Shown here: one piece after another, positions 1-7,424 of the stretch | Numbering within the stretch: position 1 is the stretch's first letter | Layout: each line of letters starts with the position of its first letter | Assembly: GCA_902826795.1 (NCBI GenBank) | Contig: CADEGD010000037.1 | Span: 1-41,843, forward strand | DNA: 41,843 bases | Origin: an uncultured Acidobacteriota bacterium | Lineage (GTDB): Bacteria > Acidobacteriota > Blastocatellia > Pyrinomonadales > Pyrinomonadaceae | Reading direction: 5' to 3' | The notes under the pieces: model-generated | The model's database searches: none | Seen by the model: the letters and a program-made list of their open reading frames with translations, nothing else | Told to the model about the DNA's origin: nothing | Made by a program: the position numbers and the translations under genes

Positions 1-585
1 GGCCGGCACCGCAGCACGTCTTCGTACTGCTGTCAACTTCGGCGTGACCGAAGCCTTTGTGGGCTTTGTCGCCGCCGCAACCTTGACCGGCTTTACAGCC
101 TCACGCGATTCAACGATCGGCCCGTCCTCGACCACAACTGGCTCGGCTGGTTTGGCCGCCGCTACAGTCGATCTGGCTGGCGTCGGCGTAGGTTCGGCTT
201 CCGCAATCTCAAAGTCGCCGGAGGACCGATTCAAAAACACGAAGGCGACCAGCGTTCCGACCAATGCGATCGCGGCGACACCGCCTAAAGCATACGCAGG
301 CCTGAATGCAAACGATGCCTTTAGCTTGTCAAACCACGATACCCTCGACGCCTCTGTTGTCGGTATCACGATCCGTGGTGTCGGCAGCGGGTCGAACTCC
401 AACTGCTTCCATTCGAACACGGGATATCGGCTCTGCGAAAGATCGGCAAAATCGTCGATGCACGTTCCGCAATCCGCAAGATGCAACTCAAACGAATCGC
501 GGTCGGCCGCCGCCATCTCGTTATAGAGATACGCCAGCATGTCACCGCCGTGAGAGCACAGATTGTTCGAGTTAGACTCTTTCAT
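1..585 (-). CDS. Anti-sigma factor with zinc-finger (zf-HC2), 3' end outside window
   Basis: Translating the minus strand from the ATG at 583-585 gives MKESNSNNLCSHGGDM and then a putative zinc-finger helix ending HLADCGTC (about residues 35-42), the H-x3-C-x2-C signature of zf-HC2 anti-sigma factors. A single hydrophobic stretch (LGGVAAIALVGTLVAFVFL) follows near residue 100, then a Pro/Ala/Thr/Lys-rich tail that should lie outside the membrane. The start codon is only 2 nt after the stop of the ECF sigma gene, so the two are one transcript and probably translationally coupled. The family holds the partner sigma factor at the membrane until a signal releases it. The reading frame is still open at base 1, so the C-terminus, and any sensor domain there, cannot be seen. 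Confidence 0.85.
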   Translation of the reverse strand, partial: MKESNSNNLCSHGGDMLAYLYNEMAAADRDSFELHLADCGTCIDDFADLSQSRYPVFEWKQLEFDPLPTPRIVIPTTEASRVSWFDKLKASFAFRPAYALGGVAAIALVGTLVAFVFLNRSSGDFEIAEAEPTPTPARSTVAAAKPAEPVVVEDGPIVESREAVKPVKVAAATKPTKASVTPKLTAVRRRAAVPA

Positions 586-587
586 CA

Positions 588-1175
588 CTAAACTACCTCG
601 ACCGGCAGCCGGTCCAGCTTCATCTTCAACTGCTTTAGCGCCGTGTAAAGCCGGCTTTTCACGGTGCTTAGCGGCAGTTCGAGCGTTTCCGATATCTCCT
701 GAAAAGTCATCTCTTCAAACTCTTTCATCACAACCACCTGCCTAAGATCGACCGGCAAGGAGCTCACGGCCTGCCTCACCACCCTAAGACGCTCGGACTG
801 CTCGGCCTCGTTTCCAGGCGAATATGCCGCCGGAGCGATAAACACCCGCTCGCTTTCGCCGGTTTCGTCGTCAAGATACTCTTCTGACCTCGACTTCGCC
901 CTACGCTTTACTGTCAAACACTGGTTCACCGCGATCCGGTGCAGCCAAGACGATACTTTCGACTCGCCTCTGAAACGACCGATATTCCGGTAAGCCGATA
1001 TGAAGGTTTCCTGAGTCGCGTCTCGAGCCTCGTCCTCGCGGCCGAGCATACCGAAGCACAGAGCGAATATCTTCCGCTCCCACCTCTTTACGATCTCGCC
1101 AAACGCATCCGCATCTTCCGAAACGGACAGCTCAACGAGTTGCTCATCAGTCAGTGTACCGATCATTGCCAGCAA
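588..1175 (-). CDS. ECF (sigma-70 family) RNA polymerase sigma factor
   Basis: A 195-residue protein with both ECF domains and no region 1 or 3. Region 2 is around residues 20-85 (REDEARDATQETFISAYRN and a following SWLHRIAVNQCL). Region 4 is around residues 135-185 and contains a helix-turn-helix (FQEISETLELPLSTVKSRL). It directs RNA polymerase to a small regulon and is paired with the anti-sigma gene just downstream. The start chosen is TTG at 1173-1175, because a GAGGGG Shine-Dalgarno lies 8 nt upstream. An in-frame ATG three codons later (1164-1166) is possible but worse spaced. ECF genes often regulate themselves, but no convincing ECF promoter is visible in the 184-bp divergent gap. Confidence 0.93.
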   Translation of the reverse strand: MLAMIGTLTDEQLVELSVSEDADAFGEIVKRWERKIFALCFGMLGREDEARDATQETFISAYRNIGRFRGESKVSSWLHRIAVNQCLTVKRRAKSRSEEYLDDETGESERVFIAPAAYSPGNEAEQSERLRVVRQAVSSLPVDLRQVVVMKEFEEMTFQEISETLELPLSTVKSRLYTALKQLKMKLDRLPVEVV

Positions 1176-1359
1176 GCTTTCGGCCCCTCAAACGGCAACC
1201 GTCTCTATGAGTTAGACGAGGACGGCTGCAATAAAGTCTTAACTTTTTCAAACTCTAACTATCTTCTTGTTCGTCTATATTGAATCGGGTAGCATAGAAA
1301 TACTCTGCCTCCCAAAAGGCTGATCACGTCTACTTTAATCGAACAAGGAGTTACATGGA

Positions 1360-2112
1360 ATGGCAATAATAGTTGGGATTGACGGAACCGACGGCTGGTG
1401 GGTAAACGGCCCGTGGCGTGATAAGAGCTACGATGAGAATTTTAAGAATAGCTTCGTTCGCAAGATAGCTTACGGCAAAGGACCAAATTCTAAATATGAA
1501 CGCGGCCCGCTAACCCACGGAGGAAACTTGGATAACTCGGTCTCGGCGTGCTATCAGTTCATCCTTCAGAAGATAGCAAGTGGCGTTTACGACCCAATAT
1601 TACTGACTGGTTACAGCCGGGGTGCGGCCGGGGTAGTGGAGGTTGCGAAATACCTTAATCGAGTTCGGGTTCCGATCGCTGTTGAAGCTATGATGCTTTT
1701 CGATTGTGTTGACCGTCACGTAACCTTTAACACCGACACCGTGCCTCCAAACGTTAAAAACGTTTTGCATGTTATGCGTGATCCGGCAGCACAGTCTCGC
1801 GAAGGATTTGGAAACTCCGGAACCAAACACTTTGCGGCAACAAAATACGAGCCGTTGAAGAAATTCATGTGTACGCACGGCGGAATGGGCGGATGTCCAT
1901 GGAAGCCGGGTAAAGGACAGAAACAAAGCGATTACATTGATGAAGGAATGGGAGTGCCAAGACTTACCGGCGTTATATCGACCCCTATGGGCGTGTCTCC
2001 AAAGTTTGAGGGCGACGGGATGACGAAGGTGACATTTCAACAGGACGCGGCGATATCTACGACGGTATGGACCTACGCTGTGCCCTATCTTCAGCGTCAC
2101 GGATTTATCTAA
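1360..2112 (+). CDS. Alpha/beta-hydrolase-like protein with GYSRGA nucleophile elbow (DUF2235-like)
   Basis: A 250-residue protein. It opens with a beta-strand and a glycine/aspartate turn (AIIVGIDGTDGWW), then has GYSRGA at residues 84-89, the G-x-S-x-G elbow with the G-[FY]-S-R-G-A variant typical of DUF2235 / Tle1-like hydrolases. Candidate acid residues are in LFDCVD (113-118), and His is present near 157 and 173. There is no signal peptide or membrane segment, so it is cytoplasmic unless exported by a contact-dependent machine. A strong AAGGAG sits 9 nt before the start. No secretion adaptor (PAAR, VgrG) or immunity gene is next to it in the window, so an effector role is only a possibility; it could equally be a housekeeping esterase. 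It ends at a strong terminator and stands alone. Confidence 0.75.
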   Translation: MAIIVGIDGTDGWWVNGPWRDKSYDENFKNSFVRKIAYGKGPNSKYERGPLTHGGNLDNSVSACYQFILQKIASGVYDPILLTGYSRGAAGVVEVAKYLNRVRVPIAVEAMMLFDCVDRHVTFNTDTVPPNVKNVLHVMRDPAAQSREGFGNSGTKHFAATKYEPLKKFMCTHGGMGGCPWKPGKGQKQSDYIDEGMGVPRLTGVISTPMGVSPKFEGDGMTKVTFQQDAAISTTVWTYAVPYLQRHGFI

Positions 2113-2138
2113 ACGGTGGTTTCTAGATTTGTTTGACG

Positions 2139-2180
2139 AAAAAGGCGAGGTATTCGGTCCTCGCCTTTTCTACGTTTTTT
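2139..2180. terminator. Bidirectional rho-independent terminator
   Basis: An 11-bp perfect stem (AAAAGGCGAGG at 2140-2150 with its complement at 2159-2169) and an 8-nt loop. T-rich tracts follow on both strands: TTTTCTACGTTTTTT on plus and TTTTTCGTC on minus. It ends the hydrolase gene at 2112 and can also end the small minus-strand gene whose stop is at 2192. Confidence 0.85.
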
Positions 2181-2191
2181 GCAACCAGAGC

Positions 2192-2308
2192 CTAGCATTT
2201 TCCGAGCAGCCAAAATACCAACACGAAGACGAGAATCGTCGATATGATCCCGCCTCCGAATTTCCACGCTGCGGCTCCCGCCAGAGCACCTCTAAGTAGA
2301 TCGTTCAT
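2192..2308 (-). CDS. Small single-pass membrane protein (38 residues), unknown function
   Basis: Translation from ATG at 2306-2308 to TAG at 2192-2194 gives 38 residues: an N-terminal MNDLLRGALAGAAAWKF, a glycine triplet, then a hydrophobic helix IISTILVFVLVFWLLGKC. A near-ideal purine-rich Shine-Dalgarno (GGAGGGAAGGAA) lies immediately upstream, and a terminator follows 20-50 nt after the stop. Both are unlikely by chance for so short a frame. It is on the same strand as proS, 164 nt downstream of it. The pattern of an amphipathic start, glycine hinge and C-terminal membrane helix fits a tiny inner-membrane peptide. I cannot assign it to a named family. Confidence 0.7.
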   Translation of the reverse strand: MNDLLRGALAGAAAWKFGGGIISTILVFVLVFWLLGKC

Positions 2309-2472
2309 TTCCTTCCCTCCCGAAGTTCAACCTGTACTGAAATCGTCCGTTAAGACCTGTCCAAACGGTCGGGGGCAAGGGACGTACCATAGTCTATTCT
2401 TTGAATCCAACCACGCAGCTTTTCGAGGCCAACTCAAGTCGTAAGCGATCTATTGCGTAATTTCTGGATCAT

Positions 2473-3960
2473 CTAGTATGCCCGAGCGAATAAAACGCGC
2501 TTCGGCGAATCTTTGCCCGAATAAACACATTTTCCTGCCATCTCGGCCGACAACAGCGGGATGCATCGGATGGTAGCCTTCGTTTCGTTCTTTATCGCTT
2601 CTTCGGTTTCGGCGGTGCCGTCCCAGTGTGCCATGATAAAGCCGCCTTTCTCGATCTGCACCTTGAAATCGTCCCACGTGTCGACCAGGAAAGTGTTCTC
2701 CTCGCGAAACTTCATCGCACGGTTGTAGAGATTCTCCTGAATCTCGTCGAGAAGGATGTTGATGCCCGCGGCAAACTCTTCGGGAGAATCGAAATCGATC
2801 GGCCGCGACTCTTTCGTCAACGTATCTCGCCGAGCCACCTCGATGGCACCGTTCTCAAGATCGCGCAAACCAATTCCCAACCGCACAGGCACCCCTCGCA
2901 GCTCGTATTCGGCAAACTTCCATCCCGACCGCTGATTGTCGCTGTCGTCGTATTTGATCGAGATACCCTTGGCCTTTAGTGCCGCCAGCGTCGGTGCGAT
3001 CTTCTCGCCGATAGTTGCAAGGTCTTCGTCCGACTTGTAAATCGGTACGATCACAACTTGTATCGGCGCTAACTTCGGCGGCAGCACGAGTCCGTTGTCA
3101 TCCGAATGGGCCATTATCAGAGCGCCCATCAAACGAGTCGAAACTCCCCAGCTCGTCGCCCACGCGTACTCAAGCTGGTTCTCCTTATTAACAAACTGCA
3201 CATCGAACGACTTCGCGAAATTCTGCCCGAGAAAGTGCGACGTTCCCGCCTGCAGAGCCTTGCCATCTTGCATCATCGCCTCAATGCAAAACGTATCGAT
3301 CGCACCGGCAAATCGTTCGCTTGCGGTCTTCACACCCTGAACCACCGGCACCGCCATCCAGCCCTCGGCAAATTCCGCATAAACGCCGAGCATCTGATGC
3401 GTCTCGTCGATCGCTTCCTGCTCAGTCGCATGAGCCGTGTGGCCTTCCTGCCAAAGGAATTCAGCCGTACGCAAAAAGATTCGGGTACGCATTTCCCAAC
3501 GCACGACGTTACACCACTGGTTTACCAGGATCGGCAGATCGCGCCACGACTGTATCCAGCCCTTGTACGCGTTCCAGATAACCGTCTCCGATGTCGGACG
3601 AATGATCAACTCTTCCTCAAGCTTCGCATTCGGATCAACAACAAGGCCCTTACCATCCGGATTTGCCTTGAGCCTATAGTGCGTCACGACGGCGCATTCC
3701 TTCGCAAATCCCTCGGCATGTTCCTCCTCTTTTTCGAGGAATGATTTCGGCACGAAAAGTGGGAAGTAGGCGTTCTGATGCCCAGTCGCCTTGAACATAT
3801 CGTCCAACGCTCGCTGCATCTTTTCCCAGATCGCGAACCCGTACGGCTTGATCACCATACATCCGCGAACCGCCGAATTCTCGGCCAGATCAGCCCGCTT
3901 CACGATCTCGTTGTACCACTCGGAGTAATTCTCCGACCTCTTAGGAAGTGCTTTTGCCAT
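2473..3960 (-). CDS. proS: Prolyl-tRNA synthetase, type 3 (archaeal/eukaryotic-like short form)
   Basis: At 495 residues it has the length of type 3 ProRS and lacks the inserted editing domain of the long bacterial type. The N-terminus carries the class II motif 1 region ([16 protein letters not shown]), followed by [10 protein letters not shown] and a motif 2 region ending in [16 protein letters not shown], both hallmarks of ProRS. The anticodon-binding domain begins around residue 300 ([14 protein letters not shown]). The C-terminal zinc-type domain ends [18 protein letters not shown], the usual type 3 ending with a terminal Tyr. It charges tRNA-Pro with proline in the cytoplasm. It is divergent from a proline dehydrogenase gene, with a palindromic repeat between them. 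Only a weak Shine-Dalgarno is seen. Confidence 0.96.
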   Translation of the reverse strand: MAKALPKRSENYSEWYNEIVKRADLAENSAVRGCMVIKPYGFAIWEKMQRALDDMFKATGHQNAYFPLFVPKSFLEKEEEHAEGFAKECAVVTHYRLKANPDGKGLVVDPNAKLEEELIIRPTSETVIWNAYKGWIQSWRDLPILVNQWCNVVRWEMRTRIFLRTAEFLWQEGHTAHATEQEAIDETHQMLGVYAEFAEGWMAVPVVQGVKTASERFAGAIDTFCIEAMMQDGKALQAGTSHFLGQNFAKSFDVQFVNKENQLEYAWATSWGVSTRLMGALIMAHSDDNGLVLPPKLAPIQVVIVPIYKSDEDLATIGEKIAPTLAALKAKGISIKYDDSDNQRSGWKFAEYELRGVPVRLGIGLRDLENGAIEVARRDTLTKESRPIDFDSPEEFAAGINILLDEIQENLYNRAMKFREENTFLVDTWDDFKVQIEKGGFIMAHWDGTAETEEAIKNETKATIRCIPLLSAEMAGKCVYSGKDSPKRVLFARAY

Positions 3961-3969
3961 AGATCTTGT

Positions 3970-4093
3970 TTACCACAGAGAGCACAGAGTTCACTGAGGA
4001 AAGAAGAATGATAAGTGAAAAGGCGAGGCTAGACAATTTGAATGACTTTTACCTCGCTCGCAACCTCTGTGTACTCCGTGTGCTCTGTGGTAA
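3970..4093. repeat. Palindromic intergenic repeat (CACAGAG type)
   Basis: Two arms, 3970-3999 (TTACCACAGAGAGCACAGAG...) and 4064-4093, are inverted copies matching at about 25 of 30 positions, with a 64-nt middle. The element fills almost the whole gap between proS and the proline dehydrogenase gene. Repeats of this CCACAGAG/CTCTGTGG kind are scattered in many environmental bacterial genomes. Transcribed, it would form a long hairpin. Confidence 0.8.
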
Positions 4094-4108
4094 TCTTTTG
4101 CCTTTAAT

Positions 4109-5287
4109 ATGAGCGAGTTCAAACTGAACTTCCGCGATACGGAAACCGCTTTCGCCGATAAATCCACTTCCGAACTGCTCGAACGGCAGCGACTCTTTAA
4201 GGTGATGAGTTCGCCGTGGCTGAACTCGCTCAGCACGAGGGCCGCGACTTTTGCTCTCGGCCTCGGCTTGCCCGTAAAAAGCATTATCAAATCCACCGTC
4301 TTCGAACTCTTCTGCGGCGGGGAAACGATCGAAGAATGCGAGCCAGTGATTCAACGGCTTGGACAGTCAAACCTCGGATCGATCCTCGATTATTCGGTTG
4401 AGGGAAAGAGTGCCGAGGAAGACTTCGAGGCGACCAAGGAAGAGATCCTTCGCACGATCAAGCGTGCTAACGACGACCCGAGCGTTCCTTTCGCCGTCTT
4501 TAAGGTTACCGGCATAGCCCCGCTCGGCACGCTCGAGAAGATGAGCAATAAGAAAAAGCTCGACGCGAAAGGGCAGGCGAAATGCGAACGCATTCACAAC
4601 CGCGTCAACGAGATCTGCGAATACGCACACTCGATAGGTCAGCCGGTTTTTATGGACGCAGAAGAGTCCTGGATACAGGACGCCATCGACCGTCTCGCGA
4701 CGGAAATGATGGAAAAGTACAACCAGGAAACGGTGATCGTTTACAACACGATCCAGCTTTACCGGAAGGACCGCCTGCAGTTTCTAAAAGAATCGCGTCG
4801 GGCCGCGACCGAGGCCGGATACTTCCTCGGCGTCAAACTCGTCCGCGGGGCTTACATGGAAAAAGAACGCGATGCCGCCGCCGAATTAGGATACGAATCG
4901 CCAATTCACGATACTAAGAAAGACACCGACGATGCATTCGACGCGGCGGTCGAATATTGCCTAAAACACCTCGACCGTGTCTCGATGGTTGCGGGCACGC
5001 ACAACGAAAAAAGTAATCAATTGCTGGTCGGCAAGATGTATGAAAAACGCATCGTGCCCGATCACCATCACGTCTACTTCTCGCAACTCTACGGCATGAG
5101 CGACAACCTGTCATACGTGCTCGCAAAGAACGGCTACAACGTCTCGAAGTACGTTCCCTACGGCCCGGTGGAAGACGCAGTACCTTACCTAGTCCGCCGC
5201 GCCGCCGAGAACACCGCCGTCGCCGGCCAAGTAAGCCGGGAACTCGACCTTATCAACATCGAACTCAAACGCCGCCGCTCCGGTTAG
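4109..5287 (+). CDS. Proline dehydrogenase (monofunctional, FAD-dependent)
   Basis: A 392-residue PRODH barrel without a P5C dehydrogenase domain. Diagnostic segments are KVTGIAPLGTLEKM (about residues 134-147), VFMDAEESWIQ, the FAD/substrate segment KLVRGAYMEKER (about 244-255), and near the C-terminus VPYGPVEDAVPYLVRRAAEN, whose paired arginines hold the proline carboxylate. The enzyme oxidises proline to pyrroline-5-carboxylate and passes electrons to the quinone pool, usually from the inner membrane face. It is longer than the Thermus/Bacillus-type enzyme and resembles the Bacteroidetes/eukaryotic subgroup. No P5C dehydrogenase lies in the window. The gene is divergent from proS, linking use and breakdown of proline, though co-regulation is only inferred. 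Confidence 0.93.
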   Translation: MSEFKLNFRDTETAFADKSTSELLERQRLFKVMSSPWLNSLSTRAATFALGLGLPVKSIIKSTVFELFCGGETIEECEPVIQRLGQSNLGSILDYSVEGKSAEEDFEATKEEILRTIKRANDDPSVPFAVFKVTGIAPLGTLEKMSNKKKLDAKGQAKCERIHNRVNEICEYAHSIGQPVFMDAEESWIQDAIDRLATEMMEKYNQETVIVYNTIQLYRKDRLQFLKESRRAATEAGYFLGVKLVRGAYMEKERDAAAELGYESPIHDTKKDTDDAFDAAVEYCLKHLDRVSMVAGTHNEKSNQLLVGKMYEKRIVPDHHHVYFSQLYGMSDNLSYVLAKNGYNVSKYVPYGPVEDAVPYLVRRAAENTAVAGQVSRELDLINIELKRRRSG

Positions 5288-5365
5288 TTCGATGCGGCAA
5301 CTCATTTTCGAATCCCGACGATGCAAAAAGGCGAAACCCAAATCGGAAATCAGCCCGTTACTGGC

Positions 5366-6568
5366 CTATTTCTTTCCCAGAAGTCCCAATGCGTACGCAC
5401 TTAGGCCGTCTACCAGGGCTTTCCCCGCGATCGCCATATCCTTTCCAGCTGCTCGAAGGTCTACTTTGGAAAAGGAGAGTTTTTCGACCTCCGATCTTTT
5501 ATATCGATGAGCCCAAAATGGATTGAATTTCGTTTTTACGTCTGAAAGAAGGCCATAAAAGAATTTATCGTCCTGAGAAAATCTAGTAATTATTTGCAGC
5601 ACCTCGGGGCTGCTTCCATAGAAACTAACTGAACCAGCGAGTTGTTTTTCTAGAAGTTCATGTCCGTTATGCCCGGCGCGCAAACCGCCGCCTTTGTTTG
5701 AGAGGTAGACATTAGTGATAACAACCGCTAAAAACTCCTCCATGTTTGTGTAGCGGGAAAGAGCAGAGCCAAGTCCGTGTGGGTCGTGGATCCGAGCCGC
5801 TCCCCTTTGCGCGTGGATCAATTCGTGAAAGAGCACTTCATCAGGAGCCGACCCAAAATCATGTCCAGCTGAGAGCTTTCTTATCTCCTTATAACAGTGA
5901 CTCCCTTTCTCTAAATTTTCAGGTTCTATAGCTACGACCGCACCCATCGTTATGGGTTTGTCTACATTGACTGTCTGGTCGCTATTAAACCCATCTTTTC
6001 TCATCCTGAGCTTGACCCTTTCTGCACTTAAAACTTCTCTGACCGGTCCTCCGTGACCTTTACATGCTGCATTTGGGTCGCCAAAGACATTGAGAGGATG
6101 AGGCCTGATCGTGATCGCCGGCCCTAGGCGAATTCTCGAAAACAATGCCAGACCGGCGTCGGTGCCTTCGATCTTACGCAGCGCTGCTTCGACACTCGCT
6201 CGCCAGCGTAGAAAGAAATGAATGGTAGAAGGGTCTTGATAAGAGCCATCCATTTTCCACTCTTCCTCGGTTACTATCCAGATGTTCCACTTGCTAAATC
6301 CTTGCACCATGTTGAACCTCCTGTTTCTCGACGTGATCGCGTCCTCTGCTGTCCCAAGGGGATAGATCTTCAGTTGTTTAAGTAGATCTGGATCAAAATC
6401 TTTCTGCCGCAAATGCTTTTCGGTTCGATTGGGTTCCGTAGATGCGTGGCGCGCCTTTCTGACGAAGTCAGCGCGGTAGCTTGCAAAGCAGTGTGTTGTA
6501 AATGGATCGGCTCTATCTGAGTCCGAGGAGAAGCCGGATCGACCGATCCGAAACCTCGCTATTGTCAT
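5366..6568 (-). CDS. M91 (NleD-like) zinc metallopeptidase-like protein
   Basis: A 400-residue protein with the zincin motif LFHELIHAQRG: H248, E249 and H252 (numbered from ATG 6568), followed by NMEEFLAVVITN, whose Glu277/278 is the likely third ligand. The spacing and the preceding segment (TDAGLALFSRI ... VVAIEPEN) resemble peptidase family M91, known from the NleD effector and from toxin-type proteins. There is no signal peptide. The first 80 residues are Arg/Asp-rich and not obviously a domain, and the ORF overlaps the upstream gene by 56 nt, so the true start may be later (for example Met87). It could be a stand-alone or displaced effector domain. No partner inhibitor is identifiable, apart from the small gene directly upstream. 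Confidence 0.7.
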   Translation of the reverse strand: MTIARFRIGRSGFSSDSDRADPFTTHCFASYRADFVRKARHASTEPNRTEKHLRQKDFDPDLLKQLKIYPLGTAEDAITSRNRRFNMVQGFSKWNIWIVTEEEWKMDGSYQDPSTIHFFLRWRASVEAALRKIEGTDAGLALFSRIRLGPAITIRPHPLNVFGDPNAACKGHGGPVREVLSAERVKLRMRKDGFNSDQTVNVDKPITMGAVVAIEPENLEKGSHCYKEIRKLSAGHDFGSAPDEVLFHELIHAQRGAARIHDPHGLGSALSRYTNMEEFLAVVITNVYLSNKGGGLRAGHNGHELLEKQLAGSVSFYGSSPEVLQIITRFSQDDKFFYGLLSDVKTKFNPFWAHRYKRSEVEKLSFSKVDLRAAGKDMAIAGKALVDGLSAYALGLLGKK

Positions 6569-6860
6569 TCAATTCTTGTTCTTCGGCAGCCAGCGGCACA
6601 TTCCCAAGTCGTGAAACCTGCGTACTTTCAAACGCCCGATCTGTGAGTGCGATATGTGCGATCTCAGGGGTCAGAGATTCCGGCGACGCAAGGGCGAGCT
6701 CGGCATATTCGATCTCCGGAAATAGGTCTCGATAGACCCTCACGTGCCAGACTGTGTCGGCGTCGGATTCGTCGATACGTAAGATCCGCATCAGCCCAAA
6801 CCCGCTCTCGATCTGAAAAACCAGAAAATCACCCGGTACGAATCCCTGTAAATTCGGCAT
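6513..6860 (-). CDS. Hypothetical protein (115 residues) upstream of metallopeptidase
   Basis: The protein starts MPNLQGFVPGDFLVFQIESG. It has a short beta-rich N-terminal half (LMRILRIDESDADTVWHVRVY) and an acidic C-terminal half. There is no signal peptide, membrane span or recognisable motif. The overlap with the metallopeptidase frame (56 nt) and the shared strand imply co-transcription. No clear Shine-Dalgarno is visible. If the peptidase is a toxin, this gene is in position to encode its neutraliser, although immunity genes usually lie downstream. Function unknown. Confidence 0.55.
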   Translation of the reverse strand: MPNLQGFVPGDFLVFQIESGFGLMRILRIDESDADTVWHVRVYRDLFPEIEYAELALASPESLTPEIAHIALTDRAFESTQVSRLGNVPLAAEEQELNDNSEVSDRSIRLLLGLR

Positions 6861-7160
6861 CGTTCAATGGTAATTACTGAATGCAATGTTTCGCAAAAAT
6901 GCGTACCAAAAGTGTGGACGAGAGATGCAGCGATGTGTTATCGTTGCAACGTCCTTAAAACGGGACATCAGTGGTGCGTGGGACATAGGTACACGGGGAC
7001 GCGGGGACAGAACCCGTAAGCCGATCAGATGTAGTAAGTTATGAAATAAATACTTGTCCTGCGGTAGTATGCGTTCCGAATGTTTCCGAAAGCTTCGGAA
7101 CTAGTAAGAAACTGGTAGTAACAATTCCGACCTATTCCTTCGGACTAAGGAGAAGACCAA
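6861..7160. other. Intergenic region without a gene
   Basis: About 300 nt between the divergent genes at 6860 and 7161. It contains the G-rich near-repeat ACGGGGACGCGGGGACAG (about 6993-7010), a palindrome at 7073-7101, and three TAGTAA hexamers (7032, 7103, 7116). No ORF with a ribosome-binding site was found. Confidence 0.5.
7073..7101. promoter_or_regulatory. Candidate operator for the RHH gene at 7161
   Basis: An 8-bp perfect inverted repeat, GTTCCGAA (7073-7080) and TTCGGAAC (7094-7101), lies 60 nt before a ribbon-helix-helix gene, flanked by TAGTAA direct repeats at 7032, 7103 and 7116. RHH antitoxins commonly repress themselves at such sites. Binding is inferred. Confidence 0.35.
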
Positions 7161-7376
7161 ATGATCACAAAGCTCTCGATTTCACTGCCGATATCGCTTG
7201 AGGAGTATGCCCGGCATCGGGTGCGGACCGGCGGATACGGTTCGATCAGCGAATATTTCCGCGAGCTGATCCGAATAGACGAACGCCTAAGCAAGATGGA
7301 ACGGGCACGCAAGTTGAACTCGCGTGACGCTGCGCCACCGACCGAAATCGACCGGATCCGGTACGGCCGGCGATGA
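7161..7376 (+). CDS. ParD/CopG-type ribbon-helix-helix antitoxin-like protein
   Basis: 71 residues beginning MITKLSISLPISLEEYARHRV, a beta-strand plus helix, then GGYGSISEYFRELIRIDE, the second RHH helix characteristic of ParD antitoxins. The C-terminal tail (RKLNSRDAAPPTEIDRIRYG) would be the toxin-binding part. A good AAGGAG lies 9-14 nt upstream of the ATG. No ParE/RelE-like toxin follows: the next gene is asnS, 48 nt downstream. So it is either an orphan antitoxin or a stand-alone regulator. It may sit on one transcript with asnS. Confidence 0.8.
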   Translation: MITKLSISLPISLEEYARHRVRTGGYGSISEYFRELIRIDERLSKMERARKLNSRDAAPPTEIDRIRYGRR

Positions 7377-7424
7377 TTGGTAGTTCGGCGTTTCTTCAAT
7401 TACTATCGTACTTTTGCACTAAGT

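Noticed and set aside
44..526. 160-residue frame on plus strand
   Set aside because: Antisense to the anti-sigma factor gene, which has the zf-HC2 motif and a coupled start.
3106..3744. 212-residue frame on plus strand
   Set aside because: Lies entirely antisense to proS, composition rich in Arg/His, no domain.
6990..7015. CGGGGACGCGGGGACAG as a phage or IS attachment site
   Set aside because: Short direct G-rich repeats only; no integrase, IS ends or target duplication nearby.
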